Shown: positions 33,911-43,579, counted from the stretch's first letter. The stretch is 64,000 nucleotides of DNA from Planctomycetota bacterium (GCA_012959525.1 DUDB01000056.1:1-64000), one strand, 5' to 3'. Numbers and translations are program-made. Notes: generated from the letters alone by a model not told the origin.

Positions 33911-34872
33911 CGCAGACGCGACTTCTTGTCGATCAGGTCCGCAATCAGGCCGATGGACAGGACCTGCACAAGGGCGACGAACAAGAGGACGGTCTTGTCC
34001 CCGAGGTTTGGCGGCTTCTCCATGAAGAGGTCGTAGTAGAGTGACCCCGTCAGGCCCATCGCGATCAAGATGGCTACCGGATAGAAGACCTTCAGCGGGT
34101 TGAAGTACAAGACCGTCCGAATGATCAGAGCCGTGAATCCAAGGGTGTCACGGATGGGACGGATCTTGGAGTTACCCGTGCGCGCCGCGTAGTCGATGGT
34201 GACGTAGTCCACGCGATGGTGATTCGTCAGGCAGGCCAGGGTGATCGTCGTCGTGAAACTGAAACCCTCCGGCAGGATGCCTTTGTACTTCAGCACGACG
34301 TCGCGCCGGATAGCGCGCAGGCCCGAGTTCAGATCAGGGATGCGCACGCCCCCCAGGTAGGAGGCCAACATCCGCAGAGCCGCCTTGGCCGGTCGCCGGA
34401 TGAGGGGGATCTTCACCTGCGCCCCGATGCGCGCGCCCACCGCCATGTCCGCGCCGTCGTCCACACGTGCGATCAACTCAGCAATCCGATCCTCGGGATA
34501 GGTGTCGTCCGCGTCCGTGATCACAACCACATCCGTGGACGCGCTCTCAAAGCCCGTCTTCAACGAGGCCCCATAACCACGGTTCATGCCGTGCTTCAGG
34601 ACGCGCAGGGAGGGGATTTCCTTTTGCAGTTGTTCGAGCTTGGCAGCCGTTCCATCCGAAGACCCGTCCTCAACCACGAGCACCTCCGTTGGGGCACCCA
34701 GGTCGAGGGCGGCCAACCGGCGCACGACGCCTTCGATCCCATTCTCCTCATTGAAGGCGGGAACGAGCAGGGTCACGCCCGGAGCGCTGAGCTTGGCGGT
34801 GTCTTGGGGGGAGGGGTCGATGTGGGGGCTCGCTTGGGGAGAGTGGCAAGTGTAGCGCCTCGACTCCCCCAC
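33907..34872 (-). CDS. Family 2 glycosyltransferase (polyprenyl-phosphate sugar synthase-like)
   Basis: The 321-residue product has the GT-A signature VTLLVPAFNEENGIEGVVRRL, then VVEDGSSDGT, NRGYGASLKTG, the metal-binding VITDADDTYPED (D-x-D type) and PDLNSGLRAIRR. Two to three membrane helices near the C-terminus (FTALIIRTVLYF, VFYPVAILIAMGLTG, VLLFVALVQVLSIGLIADLI) place it with GtrB/DPM1-type enzymes that charge polyprenyl phosphate with a sugar. GTG 34872 lies 10 bases after the mutY stop, which supports this start. The first 30 residues are not family-like and a start at GTG 34776 is possible. Confidence 0.88.
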   Translation of the reverse strand: MGESRRYTCHSPQASPHIDPSPQDTAKLSAPGVTLLVPAFNEENGIEGVVRRLAALDLGAPTEVLVVEDGSSDGTAAKLEQLQKEIPSLRVLKHGMNRGYGASLKTGFESASTDVVVITDADDTYPEDRIAELIARVDDGADMAVGARIGAQVKIPLIRRPAKAALRMLASYLGGVRIPDLNSGLRAIRRDVVLKYKGILPEGFSFTTTITLACLTNHHRVDYVTIDYAARTGNSKIRPIRDTLGFTALIIRTVLYFNPLKVFYPVAILIAMGLTGSLYYDLFMEKPPNLGDKTVLLFVALVQVLSIGLIADLIDKKSRLR

Positions 34873-34882
34873 CCGTCCAGCA

Positions 34883-36001
34883 TCAATCGGTCCCAGGAGG
34901 CCAGTCCTTCAATCCGGCCAGGGCCTTGCGCGCCATGGCGGTCAGCCCCAGGGACTCCAATTGCTCCGCCTCAAACCATGCGAGGGCCGAGCCCTTGCGT
35001 CCTCGAGCCGTCCCCGGCCTCAACCGGGCACGGATGGAGAAGCGCATGATGCCGTGGCGCAAACGCCCCAGATCCGGGCCGTCCTCGGCTCCTAAGCCAC
35101 CCGGCCACTCTTCGGCAAACAACCCTGAGGCACCCTCACCCTCACCCTCACCCTCACTGCCGATCGCACGCGTCGGCAGCTGCCAGAGACCTCCAAGAGC
35201 CTGACCATCGGCCCGTTGCTCCAAGAGAATTCGCGGGCCCCTTCGGATGAAGAGCATCTCGACCTCCATGGCCTTGGCCGGGGCTCGCACCTTGGGCCGC
35301 GGCAGTTCCGACACCCGGCCCTCCTTGCGAGCCTGGCAAGAGCGCTTCAGCGGACACTCCGCGCAGTCCGTCTGGCGCGGGGTGCAAATCAGAGCCCCAA
35401 GCTCCATCAATGCTTGATTCCAATCACCCGCGCGCTTCTGCGGCACCAGGAGCTCCGCCAGTTCCCAGCATTGGGCCACTAACTCCCGCGAGCCAGAGAC
35501 CCCATCGAGACCAAAGAAGCGGCTGAACACGCGCTCCACGTTCCCGTCCACCAACGCCTGGGGCAGTCCATAGGCAATGGAGAGCACCGCTCCCGCCGTG
35601 TAGCGTCCGACCCCGGGAAGGTCCAAGGCCGCCTCCTCCTCTCCCGGAAAGTGACCGGCGTGTTCGGTCACCATGACACGGGCAGCCGACTGCAAGGAGC
35701 GCGCCCGCCGGTAGTAGCCCAGCCCGCTCCACAGGGCTAGCACGTCTTCTTCCTTCGCATCCGCCAGGCTCCTCGCATCCGGGAAGGCCTTCAAGAAACG
35801 CCGGTAGTAGTCGACCACCGTGGCCACCTGGGTCTGCTGCAACATGGCCTCGCTGACCAGGATGGCGTAGGCATCTGACGTTCGACGCCAGGGTAGATCG
35901 CGCGCATTCTCCCCGTACCACTGCAACAATCGCGTGCGCAGCCGCGCGGCGCGCGCTGGCGAAGGCAAGGCGGGAAAAAGGGACGTCGTCACGGCGGTCA
36001 C
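34883..36001 (-). CDS. mutY: A/G-specific adenine glycosylase MutY
   Basis: MutY removes adenine mispaired with 8-oxoguanine. The frame is open to TTG 36061, but family alignment favours GTG 36001 or 35992. Using 36001, the catalytic Glu51 is in LVSEAMLQQTQV, the HhH motif is LPGVGRYTAGAVL and Asp152 is in VDGNVERV. The 4Fe-4S loop has Cys206, 213, 216 and 222 with spacing C-6-C-2-C-5-C. The C-terminal Nudix-like 8-oxoG recognition domain follows. A Gly-Glu repeat from a 6-bp microsatellite sits in that domain. The gene is divergent from a large membrane protein gene and upstream of a glycosyltransferase. Confidence 0.93.
   Translation of the reverse strand: MTAVTTSLFPALPSPARAARLRTRLLQWYGENARDLPWRRTSDAYAILVSEAMLQQTQVATVVDYYRRFLKAFPDARSLADAKEEDVLALWSGLGYYRRARSLQSAARVMVTEHAGHFPGEEEAALDLPGVGRYTAGAVLSIAYGLPQALVDGNVERVFSRFFGLDGVSGSRELVAQCWELAELLVPQKRAGDWNQALMELGALICTPRQTDCAECPLKRSCQARKEGRVSELPRPKVRAPAKAMEVEMLFIRRGPRILLEQRADGQALGGLWQLPTRAIGSEGEGEGEGASGLFAEEWPGGLGAEDGPDLGRLRHGIMRFSIRARLRPGTARGRKGSALAWFEAEQLESLGLTAMARKALAGLKDWPPGTD
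35131..35157 (+). repeat. CACCCT hexanucleotide microsatellite within mutY
   Basis: Four and a half perfect copies of the 6-bp unit CACCCT occur at 35131-35157. In the mutY frame they encode alternating Gly-Glu. The 6-bp period means unit changes do not shift the frame. Confidence 0.9.
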
Positions 36002-36077
36002 AAGTCTGCCACGAATCCCAGCGGGTGCGCGTGCGATTGTGCTGCAAACGGAGGGAGGCAAGAGCTACCCTTGAGCC

Positions 36078-38573
36078 ATGAACCGCTTGCTCCTTGGCGC
36101 TCTCCTGGGGGCGTTTCTCGCTGGCCTGCGCCTGGCTCCCGGAGCCGAGCTGTTGCAGTGGCCGGTGGTCGAGGCGGAGCAGGCCTACCGCATGCGGGCA
36201 GGGGGACTGCTACTGGTCGCAGGCGCACTGCTGTGTGCCGGGAGGATCCTGGACGGCCACTCGCGAAGCGCATGGCTGGTGGGCATCTTCATTGGCGTCA
36301 CGCTAGAGAGCTTGGCGGGCAACCTGGGACCCGAGAACCACAGCGCGGCCTGGCCGTTGGTGCCCGTCGCCCTGGTTCTGCTGATCATTCTCTCGAGGCG
36401 CAAGCCGGTCGGCGAAGAAGAAGGCGAGCCCACGAACTCACAGGAGGCCAGCCTGTTGCCCGCCGTGACCGCAGCCCTGATCGGGATGGGGTTCGCCCTG
36501 GGTCTGGAGGGGACGGCACGTGTCCTGCGCCGGCTGGGCGGCGGACTGCCCTTGGACGATGGCGTCTTCGCCAGCGCCCTGACCCTCAGCGTGGTGGTGG
36601 GCGGTCTCAGCTTCGGCGGCCTGTTGGCGCAGCGCGAAGGCAAGACGCGTCAAGGCAGGGCCCATATGGCCGCAGGCCTCTTGGGCGCCCTGGCTCTACT
36701 GGGCAGCTTGATCGCCCTCCGCGGAGTAAGCACCCCGCGCGGGCTACGCAGCTACCTCGCGCGCTTCAGCTTCTTCGATCTCGACGCCTCGCTGTTTGGG
36801 CAGCTGCCCTACGATTTCCTGCTGGGCTCATTGGTCTTCGTGCTCCCCGGGTTTGCGTTGGGTGCGCTACTGCATGGCATCCGACTGCGCTCCACTCTAG
36901 CCAGCCTGTTCCTCGGTGGAGCGGCCGGCTTGATGGCCATTCCGCGCTTCCTCGATCACGGCCCAGAGCTTGACGTTGTCAGCGGTCCGCACAGCGCTCA
37001 GTTGATTCGATGGGGCATGTGCGCCATCGGTTTGGGAGGAGTGTTCTGGTGCTTCAAGAAGCGTGCGCTCCTGCGCGCACCCAGCGGGTTGGCTCTGGGC
37101 CTGGGCTCCCTGGCCGCCGCACTCTCTCCCTACCTGATTCCGGTGCAACAGCTGCGGGTGCTGCCCGCTTGGGAACGGTTTCCCAGGCCCTTCGCCGAAG
37201 TGTTCGACACGCCCCAGGGCCAGATTTCCATCCACCCCAGCGCTCCGGGTATCGATCGCGTGGCCCTGGACAACCGCGACCTGACCCCGGACCGGGAGCG
37301 GGGCGGCATCGACGCGCGACGGCTGAAGGCGGCCACGGCGCTGCTGGATCCCGCGAGGAAAATGGCGGGGGCGAGAGCGCTGCTGATCGGCCAGTTGACC
37401 CCGGGGCGGGCCCTTGTGCTGGAAAGCGAGGGCATTGCACACCTTGACCGCACCGGAGCCTGGTGGCGTTCCATGGGGTGGTTGGAGCAGCGGTTGTTCC
37501 GCGATCGCTCGGATATGCGTCCAAGTGCGGGGGGCATTCTGGATCCGGAGAGTGCACGCGCCGGGATCGCCGCGGGGGACTATGACCTGGTGATCGCGCT
37601 ACCCCAATCGGGTGCTGCCCCCATGGCCCCGGCCCCCAATTTACCCGACGGCACCCTGGCCGTGGCCTGGTTCGATGGGGAGGCCGCACTTTCCCGCCGC
37701 TCCTTGCCCGAGCCCGTACTCGTTGTAAGCGATGGGCTCAGCCACCTTTCCCTGGGCCTGGTCTGGGGAGCCGTTCTCTCGGCTACACCCCAGCCCGGCC
37801 GACCCGCCGCCCTCCGAGCCGGCAAGCCCCGTACAGGCACCGGGCGAAACGAGTGGATGTTCATGCGCCCCGATGACCGCCGTCGACGCTGTCAAGTCGA
37901 GCTCGCCGAGCGCCTTCGAGATGCGAATGCGTCCAACGACTTCCGGTTTCTCACGCGCGGGTTGGCCGAGCACTTCATCGTTCAAGAGCGCAGTTCGCCC
38001 TGGGGCGACCGGGCTGAGAAGACCGAAGTCTCCAAGGAGGCCCTGGCGAGCTTCACCGAGGCCCTGACGGTGGGTGAACCCGATGCCCTGACGCGCGAGG
38101 TCTGGGACGGGCTTGCCGCCGTGCTTGCGGGCAAGCGCGAGATCGAGGCCATCGACGTCTGGCTACGTCCAGCCGCCGAGATCTGGCCCGTCTGGCCAGA
38201 GCTAGAGAGAGCCATCGCCCTGGCCGACCTGGAGAGCCTCGATCCGCAGGCCGCCATCGCGCGCTTGCAGGCACTGGTACGCCACGATCCCGACGACTTT
38301 GAGGCCGTTCGCCTCCTGGGCAAGGCTCACGAGCAGGCGGGCCAGCCGGACCAGGCGGCTGAAGCATGGCAGACCCTCCTTGATCGCCAACCCGAGAGCA
38401 GACGCACGCGTCGCAAACTGGCTCTCGCCTGGGTGGCCGCAGGCGAGTTCGATCTGGCACGGCCCCTGTTGCGCGACCTCTTGAAGGAGAACCCCGAGGA
38501 TCGCGAACTGTGGGGTCTGCTGAACCCGGTCGGAACCGAGGATTCCGACGGGGGATTTGACCCGTCGGATTGA
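36078..38573 (+). CDS. Large membrane protein with degenerate spermidine-synthase-like middle and TPR tail
   Basis: The 831-residue product has 9-10 membrane helices in residues 1-360. A soluble part follows whose opening, FDTPQGQISIHPS, recalls the start of spermidine-synthase domains. Further on, RALLIGQLTPGRALVLESEGI, which has GQL where the SAM-binding GxG would be, and DYDLVIALPQSG match the spacing of the same fold without the catalytic aspartates. The C-terminal 170 residues are TPR-like, including AAIARLQALVRHDPDDFEAVRLLGKAHEQAGQ. Membrane/spermidine-synthase fusions are known in many bacteria; here the enzyme part looks inactive. The spermidine-synthase relation is inference. Confidence 0.6.
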   Translation: MNRLLLGALLGAFLAGLRLAPGAELLQWPVVEAEQAYRMRAGGLLLVAGALLCAGRILDGHSRSAWLVGIFIGVTLESLAGNLGPENHSAAWPLVPVALVLLIILSRRKPVGEEEGEPTNSQEASLLPAVTAALIGMGFALGLEGTARVLRRLGGGLPLDDGVFASALTLSVVVGGLSFGGLLAQREGKTRQGRAHMAAGLLGALALLGSLIALRGVSTPRGLRSYLARFSFFDLDASLFGQLPYDFLLGSLVFVLPGFALGALLHGIRLRSTLASLFLGGAAGLMAIPRFLDHGPELDVVSGPHSAQLIRWGMCAIGLGGVFWCFKKRALLRAPSGLALGLGSLAAALSPYLIPVQQLRVLPAWERFPRPFAEVFDTPQGQISIHPSAPGIDRVALDNRDLTPDRERGGIDARRLKAATALLDPARKMAGARALLIGQLTPGRALVLESEGIAHLDRTGAWWRSMGWLEQRLFRDRSDMRPSAGGILDPESARAGIAAGDYDLVIALPQSGAAPMAPAPNLPDGTLAVAWFDGEAALSRRSLPEPVLVVSDGLSHLSLGLVWGAVLSATPQPGRPAALRAGKPRTGTGRNEWMFMRPDDRRRRCQVELAERLRDANASNDFRFLTRGLAEHFIVQERSSPWGDRAEKTEVSKEALASFTEALTVGEPDALTREVWDGLAAVLAGKREIEAIDVWLRPAAEIWPVWPELERAIALADLESLDPQAAIARLQALVRHDPDDFEAVRLLGKAHEQAGQPDQAAEAWQTLLDRQPESRRTRRKLALAWVAAGEFDLARPLLRDLLKENPEDRELWGLLNPVGTEDSDGGFDPSD

Positions 38574-38780
38574 ATCCTGGCCTAGCCGGCTCAAGATGAG
38601 GCTCCGTGCGTGCGAGTTTGCGCCGAGAATGGACCTTGGAGCCCTCCCGTGGCGGGTTATTCGGCGTGGGAAGCCCCCACAAGGTAAGGTGAAGGAGCGG
38701 GAATGAGCCCGCGCCATGCCCCCCGGCCCCTGCGGCGGGTGCCCTTTCCAACAAGTTCCGTTGTCATGCGAGATGAAGTC

Positions 38781-39356
38781 ATGAGATCCAGGCGAACACG
38801 CCAACAGCGAATGACCTCAGTCCTCGCCACCGCTCTGACCCTCGTACTGGGATCGGCCCTGTGCTGGGCCTCCATCGAGAAGCTCACGCTGCCTCAGATG
38901 GTGCAGCGCGTCGACAACGCGATCTATGGAGAAATTCTGGCCAAGCGGGTGAACGTGGTTGCCTTGCCCGACGGTTCTGGTGAGATGTTCTTCACGACGC
39001 TCACCATCAAGGGCAACTCACTCCTGAACGACGCCGCATCCACGATCGAGGTCAGCTACCCCGGTGGGTACCTCGATGAGGAACGCGGGGTGTACAACTC
39101 TGAAGAGCCCTCCGCCGACGACGTACGCATCGGCAACCGGATTGTGGCCTTCTACAAGTGGAGCCCGGACATGGGCGGCGGTTTTGCCTCGAACGCACTC
39201 TACGCCTCCCACGGCGGGCTGTTCCGTACATTTGTTTCACGCAAGGGCGAGACCATCGTGCAGGGCCGTGGGCCTGGCTACGCAGTCGCCACCAATCAAG
39301 TTCTGAACGGGCTCGAGAAGCAAGCTCAAGAGCTCTACGCCAAGCGCAAGCGCTAA
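38781..39356 (+). CDS. Small exported protein paired with matrixin protease
   Basis: The start is uncertain (ATG 38766, 38781 or 38811); 38781 gives an Arg-rich n-region, a hydrophobic core (SVLATALTLVLGSALCWA) and a likely Sec cleavage after CWA. The mature part of about 160 residues has LTLPQMVQRVDNAIYGEI, then FFTTLTIKG and a PGG motif. This layout resembles the exported proteins often found next to secreted metalloproteases. No catalytic site is seen. The stop is 20 bases before the protease start, so they form an operon. It may be an inhibitor, chaperone or surface partner; this is inference. Confidence 0.6.
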   Translation: MRSRRTRQQRMTSVLATALTLVLGSALCWASIEKLTLPQMVQRVDNAIYGEILAKRVNVVALPDGSGEMFFTTLTIKGNSLLNDAASTIEVSYPGGYLDEERGVYNSEEPSADDVRIGNRIVAFYKWSPDMGGGFASNALYASHGGLFRTFVSRKGETIVQGRGPGYAVATNQVLNGLEKQAQELYAKRKR

Positions 39357-39377
39357 CGCATCCTGCAGAAGCCCCCT

Positions 39378-40754
39378 TTGAAGATCCTCCGCCTGCTACC
39401 ACCTGCCGCCGCGAGTCTCACGGCCCTGGTTCTCGTTGCCCCGCCCAGCGCGTGGGCATGGGTGCCCACAGGCTGGTCTCTCGATGTGACCCAGAGGGAC
39501 GTACGCGTCTTCAACAACTTCACCGACCCTGAGGCCAACGACAACCAGACTCCCGACGCGAACTTTCCGGGCCGCTTCGGGGCCGAGATGGCCATCTGGA
39601 AGGCCTCCGTGGAGTGGGGATCTGAGCTGCACGGGGATGGCCAGGGGGACCCCGGCCAAGTGGGCGGCCTGGGATCGGGTGGAGCCAACTTCGATGCCAC
39701 TTTCCAGGGCTCTGCTTTGGCAGCGGGTCAGGTGGGCGACAACACTCACTCGGAACTGACCGGCTGTGCTGGTGGGGTTCTTGCCTTCACCCAGTCCTTC
39801 GTGGATGGCACCGGTTGGCGGACCTTCTACTACCAATGCTGGATCTGGGTTGACGGTCCCGAGCAGAACTGGACACCCAAGACGGGCTATTACGACCTGC
39901 AGGGGATCGCCACCCACGAGTACGGCCACTCGTTGGGCCTGGGACACTCAGCAGACCCGCTGGCAACCATGTTCCCCACACCGCCGAGCAACGGAAGGAC
40001 CTGGCGCTCTCTCAACTCCGACGACGTGGCGGGCATCCAAGCCATCTACGGCGTCAAGGACCCGAGCAAGCCCGTCATCAGCGGCGCCTCCGTGAATGGA
40101 ACAACCCTGACTCTTGGGGGTTCTCGATTCGCGAGCGTGGGGAATGAGATCTGGTTCACCCAGAGCGGAGGCGGGGGCAATGGAACCCCCGTCAAGTCCC
40201 TGATGGTCGAGTCGAGCGTCGGTGGAACGCTCCTCGACGTTCAGATTCCAATCGATGCAGGCAGCGGCGACGTCCTGGTCTACACCACCCTCGGCGACGG
40301 CGAGGCCCTGTCCAACGCTTGGCCATTCGACGACCAACCTGTCGGCTGCCCCGCGCCCCTGAACTACTGCGACGCTATTCCCAACTCTGCTGGAACGCCT
40401 TCAGTCATGGGATCCATCGGCTCACAGAGCATCGCGGCCAACAACACAATCCTGTACTCCTCGGGCTCGCCGGCGAACAGCTTTGGCATCTTCTTCTACT
40501 CACCCACCAGCGGCCACTTGCCTGTGGGCGACGGCCTCATCTGCCTGGGCGGCCCGTTCTTCCGGTTGTCTGCCGTGCAGGCAGATACTACGGGCCGTGC
40601 CCTCCTGCCCCTCGACCTGACGATGCCCCCCAAGCCGGGAGGTCAGATCACCAGTGGCTCGGTGTGGCATTTCCAGTGGTGGTACCGCGATGTCCCCGGT
40701 GGTCCCAGCGGCTACAACTTCAGCGACGCCCTGCGGCTGCCGTTCTGTGACTGA
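39378..40754 (+). CDS. Secreted matrixin-type zinc metalloprotease
   Basis: The 458-residue product (TTG start) has a Sec signal peptide (core SLTALVLVAPPSAWA). The metzincin zinc site is complete: His180-Glu181-x-x-His184-x5-His190 in HEYGHSLGLGH, followed by TMFP where matrixins have the Met-turn. DVAGIQAIYGV is the usual end of the matrixin catalytic domain. About 240 further residues include a TIG/IPT-like stretch (KPVISGASVNGTTLTLGGSRF) and a C-terminal module ending in WWYRDVPGGPSGYNFSDAL, typical of exported planctomycete proteins. It should act outside the cytoplasm. Confidence 0.88.
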   Translation: MKILRLLPPAAASLTALVLVAPPSAWAWVPTGWSLDVTQRDVRVFNNFTDPEANDNQTPDANFPGRFGAEMAIWKASVEWGSELHGDGQGDPGQVGGLGSGGANFDATFQGSALAAGQVGDNTHSELTGCAGGVLAFTQSFVDGTGWRTFYYQCWIWVDGPEQNWTPKTGYYDLQGIATHEYGHSLGLGHSADPLATMFPTPPSNGRTWRSLNSDDVAGIQAIYGVKDPSKPVISGASVNGTTLTLGGSRFASVGNEIWFTQSGGGGNGTPVKSLMVESSVGGTLLDVQIPIDAGSGDVLVYTTLGDGEALSNAWPFDDQPVGCPAPLNYCDAIPNSAGTPSVMGSIGSQSIAANNTILYSSGSPANSFGIFFYSPTSGHLPVGDGLICLGGPFFRLSAVQADTTGRALLPLDLTMPPKPGGQITSGSVWHFQWWYRDVPGGPSGYNFSDALRLPFCD

Positions 40755-40822
40755 ACAGGCAAGGAATCCCACAATCCGGATTCACCTCGGCGCTGAATGG
40801 GCCTACTTGCCCTGGACACGCT

Positions 40823-43570
40823 ATGTTCATGGCCATGCCTAAGAGCGATTCGAGTTGGGTGATGCGACTGGGGGGAGTCGCGTTGATAGCCCTGGTCGTG
40901 GTCCTGGCCTACAACCAGGCGCTGGGCGGTGGCTTTGTCTATGACGACAAGTTACTCGTCCTCGACAACCTGCGACTGAGCTCTCTCGGTACGGCCTTTG
41001 GCGCGTTCTTCGAGCCCTACTGGTCCTTTGATCCGACGGCGACCTTCACCAACTCCTACTGGCGGCCGCTGACGACCATCACCCTGGCTCTGGGACGCAG
41101 CATGTCGGGCACCGACCCGTTGGGATACCACATCCTCTCCCTGGGGCTACACCTGCTCGCAAGCGTGGTGGCCTGGCGATTGGCGGCGCGCCTGCTGGGC
41201 AGCCCGTTGCTGGGTCTAGGGGTGGCACTGCTATTTGCCACGCACCCCACGCACGTGGAGAGTGTGGCCTGGATCTCCGCGATCAATGATCCTCTCTACG
41301 GGTTGTTTGCCCTGCTGGCCCTGGATGCCTTCGTGGAGTGGCGTGACAAGGGCTCGCAAGGTTCGCCATGGCGCGCTGGGATCTGGCTTCTGCCCGCCCT
41401 GCTGTCCAAGGAACAAGCTCTGACACTCGTGCCCGTGGCGCTGGCTCTCGATCTTTCTCGTCAGTGGTTGTGGGCGCCCTTGGTCGGGGAGAAGAAGAAG
41501 TCCGACGATCCCGCCTTCGACATGCTGTGCGCATACGGCCCCTTCCTGCTGGCCCTGCTCGTGTACTACGTCGGCCGGGTGCTCACGTTCGATAGCATCC
41601 TGGCCGGCTTTGACATTGTCAGCGCGGGCTTTGGCCTGAGCGCAGGCCGTGCTTCCCAGTTCAGGATCGAGATCATGGGTGGGTTCTTGGAGCACCTCTT
41701 TCTGCCCCTGAACCAAGAGGTGTTCCGCCAGGTGCGGCCCGAATTACCCGCTGGGCATATGCCTTGGGTGAAAGCGCTGGGGTTCACAGGGCTCTGGCTT
41801 GTCGCTACCAGTTGGGCAGCACTCTCCCGCAGAAAGCTGGAGCTCGGCCTGCTCCTGGCACTGCCCGCCTCCTTCTTGTTGGTGCTCCTGAGCTACGAGA
41901 GCGCGGGTGCCTTTCCCATTTCTGACCGCTACCTCTACGTCCCCGCTCTGTTCGCAGCACTGCTCCTGGCCGGAGCTTGCTCACATTTCCTGCGGGAGAG
42001 GCAGGCCTTCGGTGTGCTGGTATTTGTCGCCGCAGGGTGTGGCCTTCGCAGCCACGTGTATGGCGCGAACTTTGCCGATGACGAGACCTTCTTCCGAGCG
42101 GCCATCGCCACATCTCCGGACAACACCTATGTGCGCTGGGGCATGGGCAACGTCCTGCTGGAGCGCTACCAGCGACTGCAGTCCCAGGAGGACCTCGACG
42201 AAGCCGCCTTCCACTTCCTGATGTCCCTGAAGCTAGGAACGGACTATGGGGAGCGTGAGCCGGTCTTCACGGAGGATCAGACCGCCGCCACAAAAGCAGA
42301 CCGGTTGAGCCTCTTGATCAACGGCACGGCGCCCAGCCAGCGCCAACCCGACAACACGGTCATGTGGTCGCTGGACGACCGCCTGCAAGCCAACATCGGG
42401 CAAGCTTGGTGCCATATGTTTCAGGCACTCAACAGTGAGGATCGCGACCTGAGCGTGGCCGAAATCATCTTCGAGCAGACCCTCAAGCGCTGGCCCGAGA
42501 GTATCCAAGCCAAGCTTGGACTAGGCACCATCTTGCTGCAGCAGGGCCGACTTTCCGAGGCCGAGACCAAGCTGCGTGAAGTGGTCGCAGCAAGTCCGGG
42601 CTACGCCGAAGCCTGGCACAATCTGGGGTTGGCCCTGGCAGACCAGCACAACTGGGTTGACGCTCGCAAGTGCTTCGAACAGGCACTGCGATTCCGACCC
42701 GACCATCTCCCCGACCTCATCAACGCGGCCAAGGCAGCCATAGACGGGGGCCACTTCGATGTAGCCCAAAGGCACCTCGATAACGCCCGCGACATCCACC
42801 CGAAGAGCACGGAGCCTCTGCACTTCCTGGGCATGCTGGCCGCCGTGCGCGGCGATCTGCCTACCGCACTCACGTTCTTCGACTCCGTTCTCAGGCGTCA
42901 GCCCGATCACGCCCAGGCCATCTTGCAGCGCGGCAAGGTACTGGCCAGCCAAGGCGAGGCGGCGGAGGCCGCCGCAGCACTCAGCCGTGCCTGTGAGTTA
43001 TTGCCCACCAGTTTCGACGCTAACTACACGATGGCAAGCCTCGTGCTCTCATCGGAGGGCTCTGCCGAAGCAGCCCTGCCCTACTTGCGTCGCGCCTACG
43101 CCTTGGGACCGCCCGACAACACCCGACAGGTCCTGCACGAAGCACTGAAGGAACTACTCGGCCCCGATGGCGCCGAGTTCCTGGGCCTCTCCCGTCTGGA
43201 TTCTGCGCGCAGAGATTTTGTCCATGCCATCGATTGGCTGGATGATGCACTCAAGCTCTACGAGGCCGCGTCCGGTACGCCCGCCAAGGGCATGGGCACC
43301 ATGCACTACGAGCGCGGTACCTACCTGTGGGCCATGGACCGCGATGACGAGGCCGCCGACGCCTACCGCACCTCGATCGCCTTCGACCCGGAGGCGTTTC
43401 ACTCCTACCACGACCTGGCCGTGATCATGTCGCGCAAGCCCGGCATGGGAGCCGAAGCCGCGCGCCTCGCCGCGATGGCCCTCGCCAGGCTCGACTCCGC
43501 CAGTGGCATCAGCGACCCCGGATATCGCAAGACGGTACGCACGGTACTGTCGGCAATCACGGGTGAGTAA
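40823..43570 (+). CDS. TMTC-like membrane protein with TPR C-terminal half
   Basis: The 915-residue product has an N-terminal GT-C-like half with about 10 membrane helices. The first loop reads YNQALGGGFVYDDKLLV, with the acidic pair seen in polyprenyl/dolichyl-phosphate mannosyltransferases. YWRPLTTITLAL, THPTHVESVAWISAINDPLYGLFALLAL and LLSKEQALTLVPVAL match the eukaryotic and bacterial TMTC group. From about residue 480 it is a series of TPRs, including AWHNLGLALADQHNWVDARKCFEQALRFRPD. TMTC proteins are O-mannosyltransferases in animals; a bacterial role in protein glycosylation is plausible but unproven. Two nearby ATGs (40829, 40835) are other possible starts. Confidence 0.8.
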   Translation: MFMAMPKSDSSWVMRLGGVALIALVVVLAYNQALGGGFVYDDKLLVLDNLRLSSLGTAFGAFFEPYWSFDPTATFTNSYWRPLTTITLALGRSMSGTDPLGYHILSLGLHLLASVVAWRLAARLLGSPLLGLGVALLFATHPTHVESVAWISAINDPLYGLFALLALDAFVEWRDKGSQGSPWRAGIWLLPALLSKEQALTLVPVALALDLSRQWLWAPLVGEKKKSDDPAFDMLCAYGPFLLALLVYYVGRVLTFDSILAGFDIVSAGFGLSAGRASQFRIEIMGGFLEHLFLPLNQEVFRQVRPELPAGHMPWVKALGFTGLWLVATSWAALSRRKLELGLLLALPASFLLVLLSYESAGAFPISDRYLYVPALFAALLLAGACSHFLRERQAFGVLVFVAAGCGLRSHVYGANFADDETFFRAAIATSPDNTYVRWGMGNVLLERYQRLQSQEDLDEAAFHFLMSLKLGTDYGEREPVFTEDQTAATKADRLSLLINGTAPSQRQPDNTVMWSLDDRLQANIGQAWCHMFQALNSEDRDLSVAEIIFEQTLKRWPESIQAKLGLGTILLQQGRLSEAETKLREVVAASPGYAEAWHNLGLALADQHNWVDARKCFEQALRFRPDHLPDLINAAKAAIDGGHFDVAQRHLDNARDIHPKSTEPLHFLGMLAAVRGDLPTALTFFDSVLRRQPDHAQAILQRGKVLASQGEAAEAAAALSRACELLPTSFDANYTMASLVLSSEGSAEAALPYLRRAYALGPPDNTRQVLHEALKELLGPDGAEFLGLSRLDSARRDFVHAIDWLDDALKLYEAASGTPAKGMGTMHYERGTYLWAMDRDDEAADAYRTSIAFDPEAFHSYHDLAVIMSRKPGMGAEAARLAAMALARLDSASGISDPGYRKTVRTVLSAITGE

Positions 43571-43579
43571 GGACCGCCT

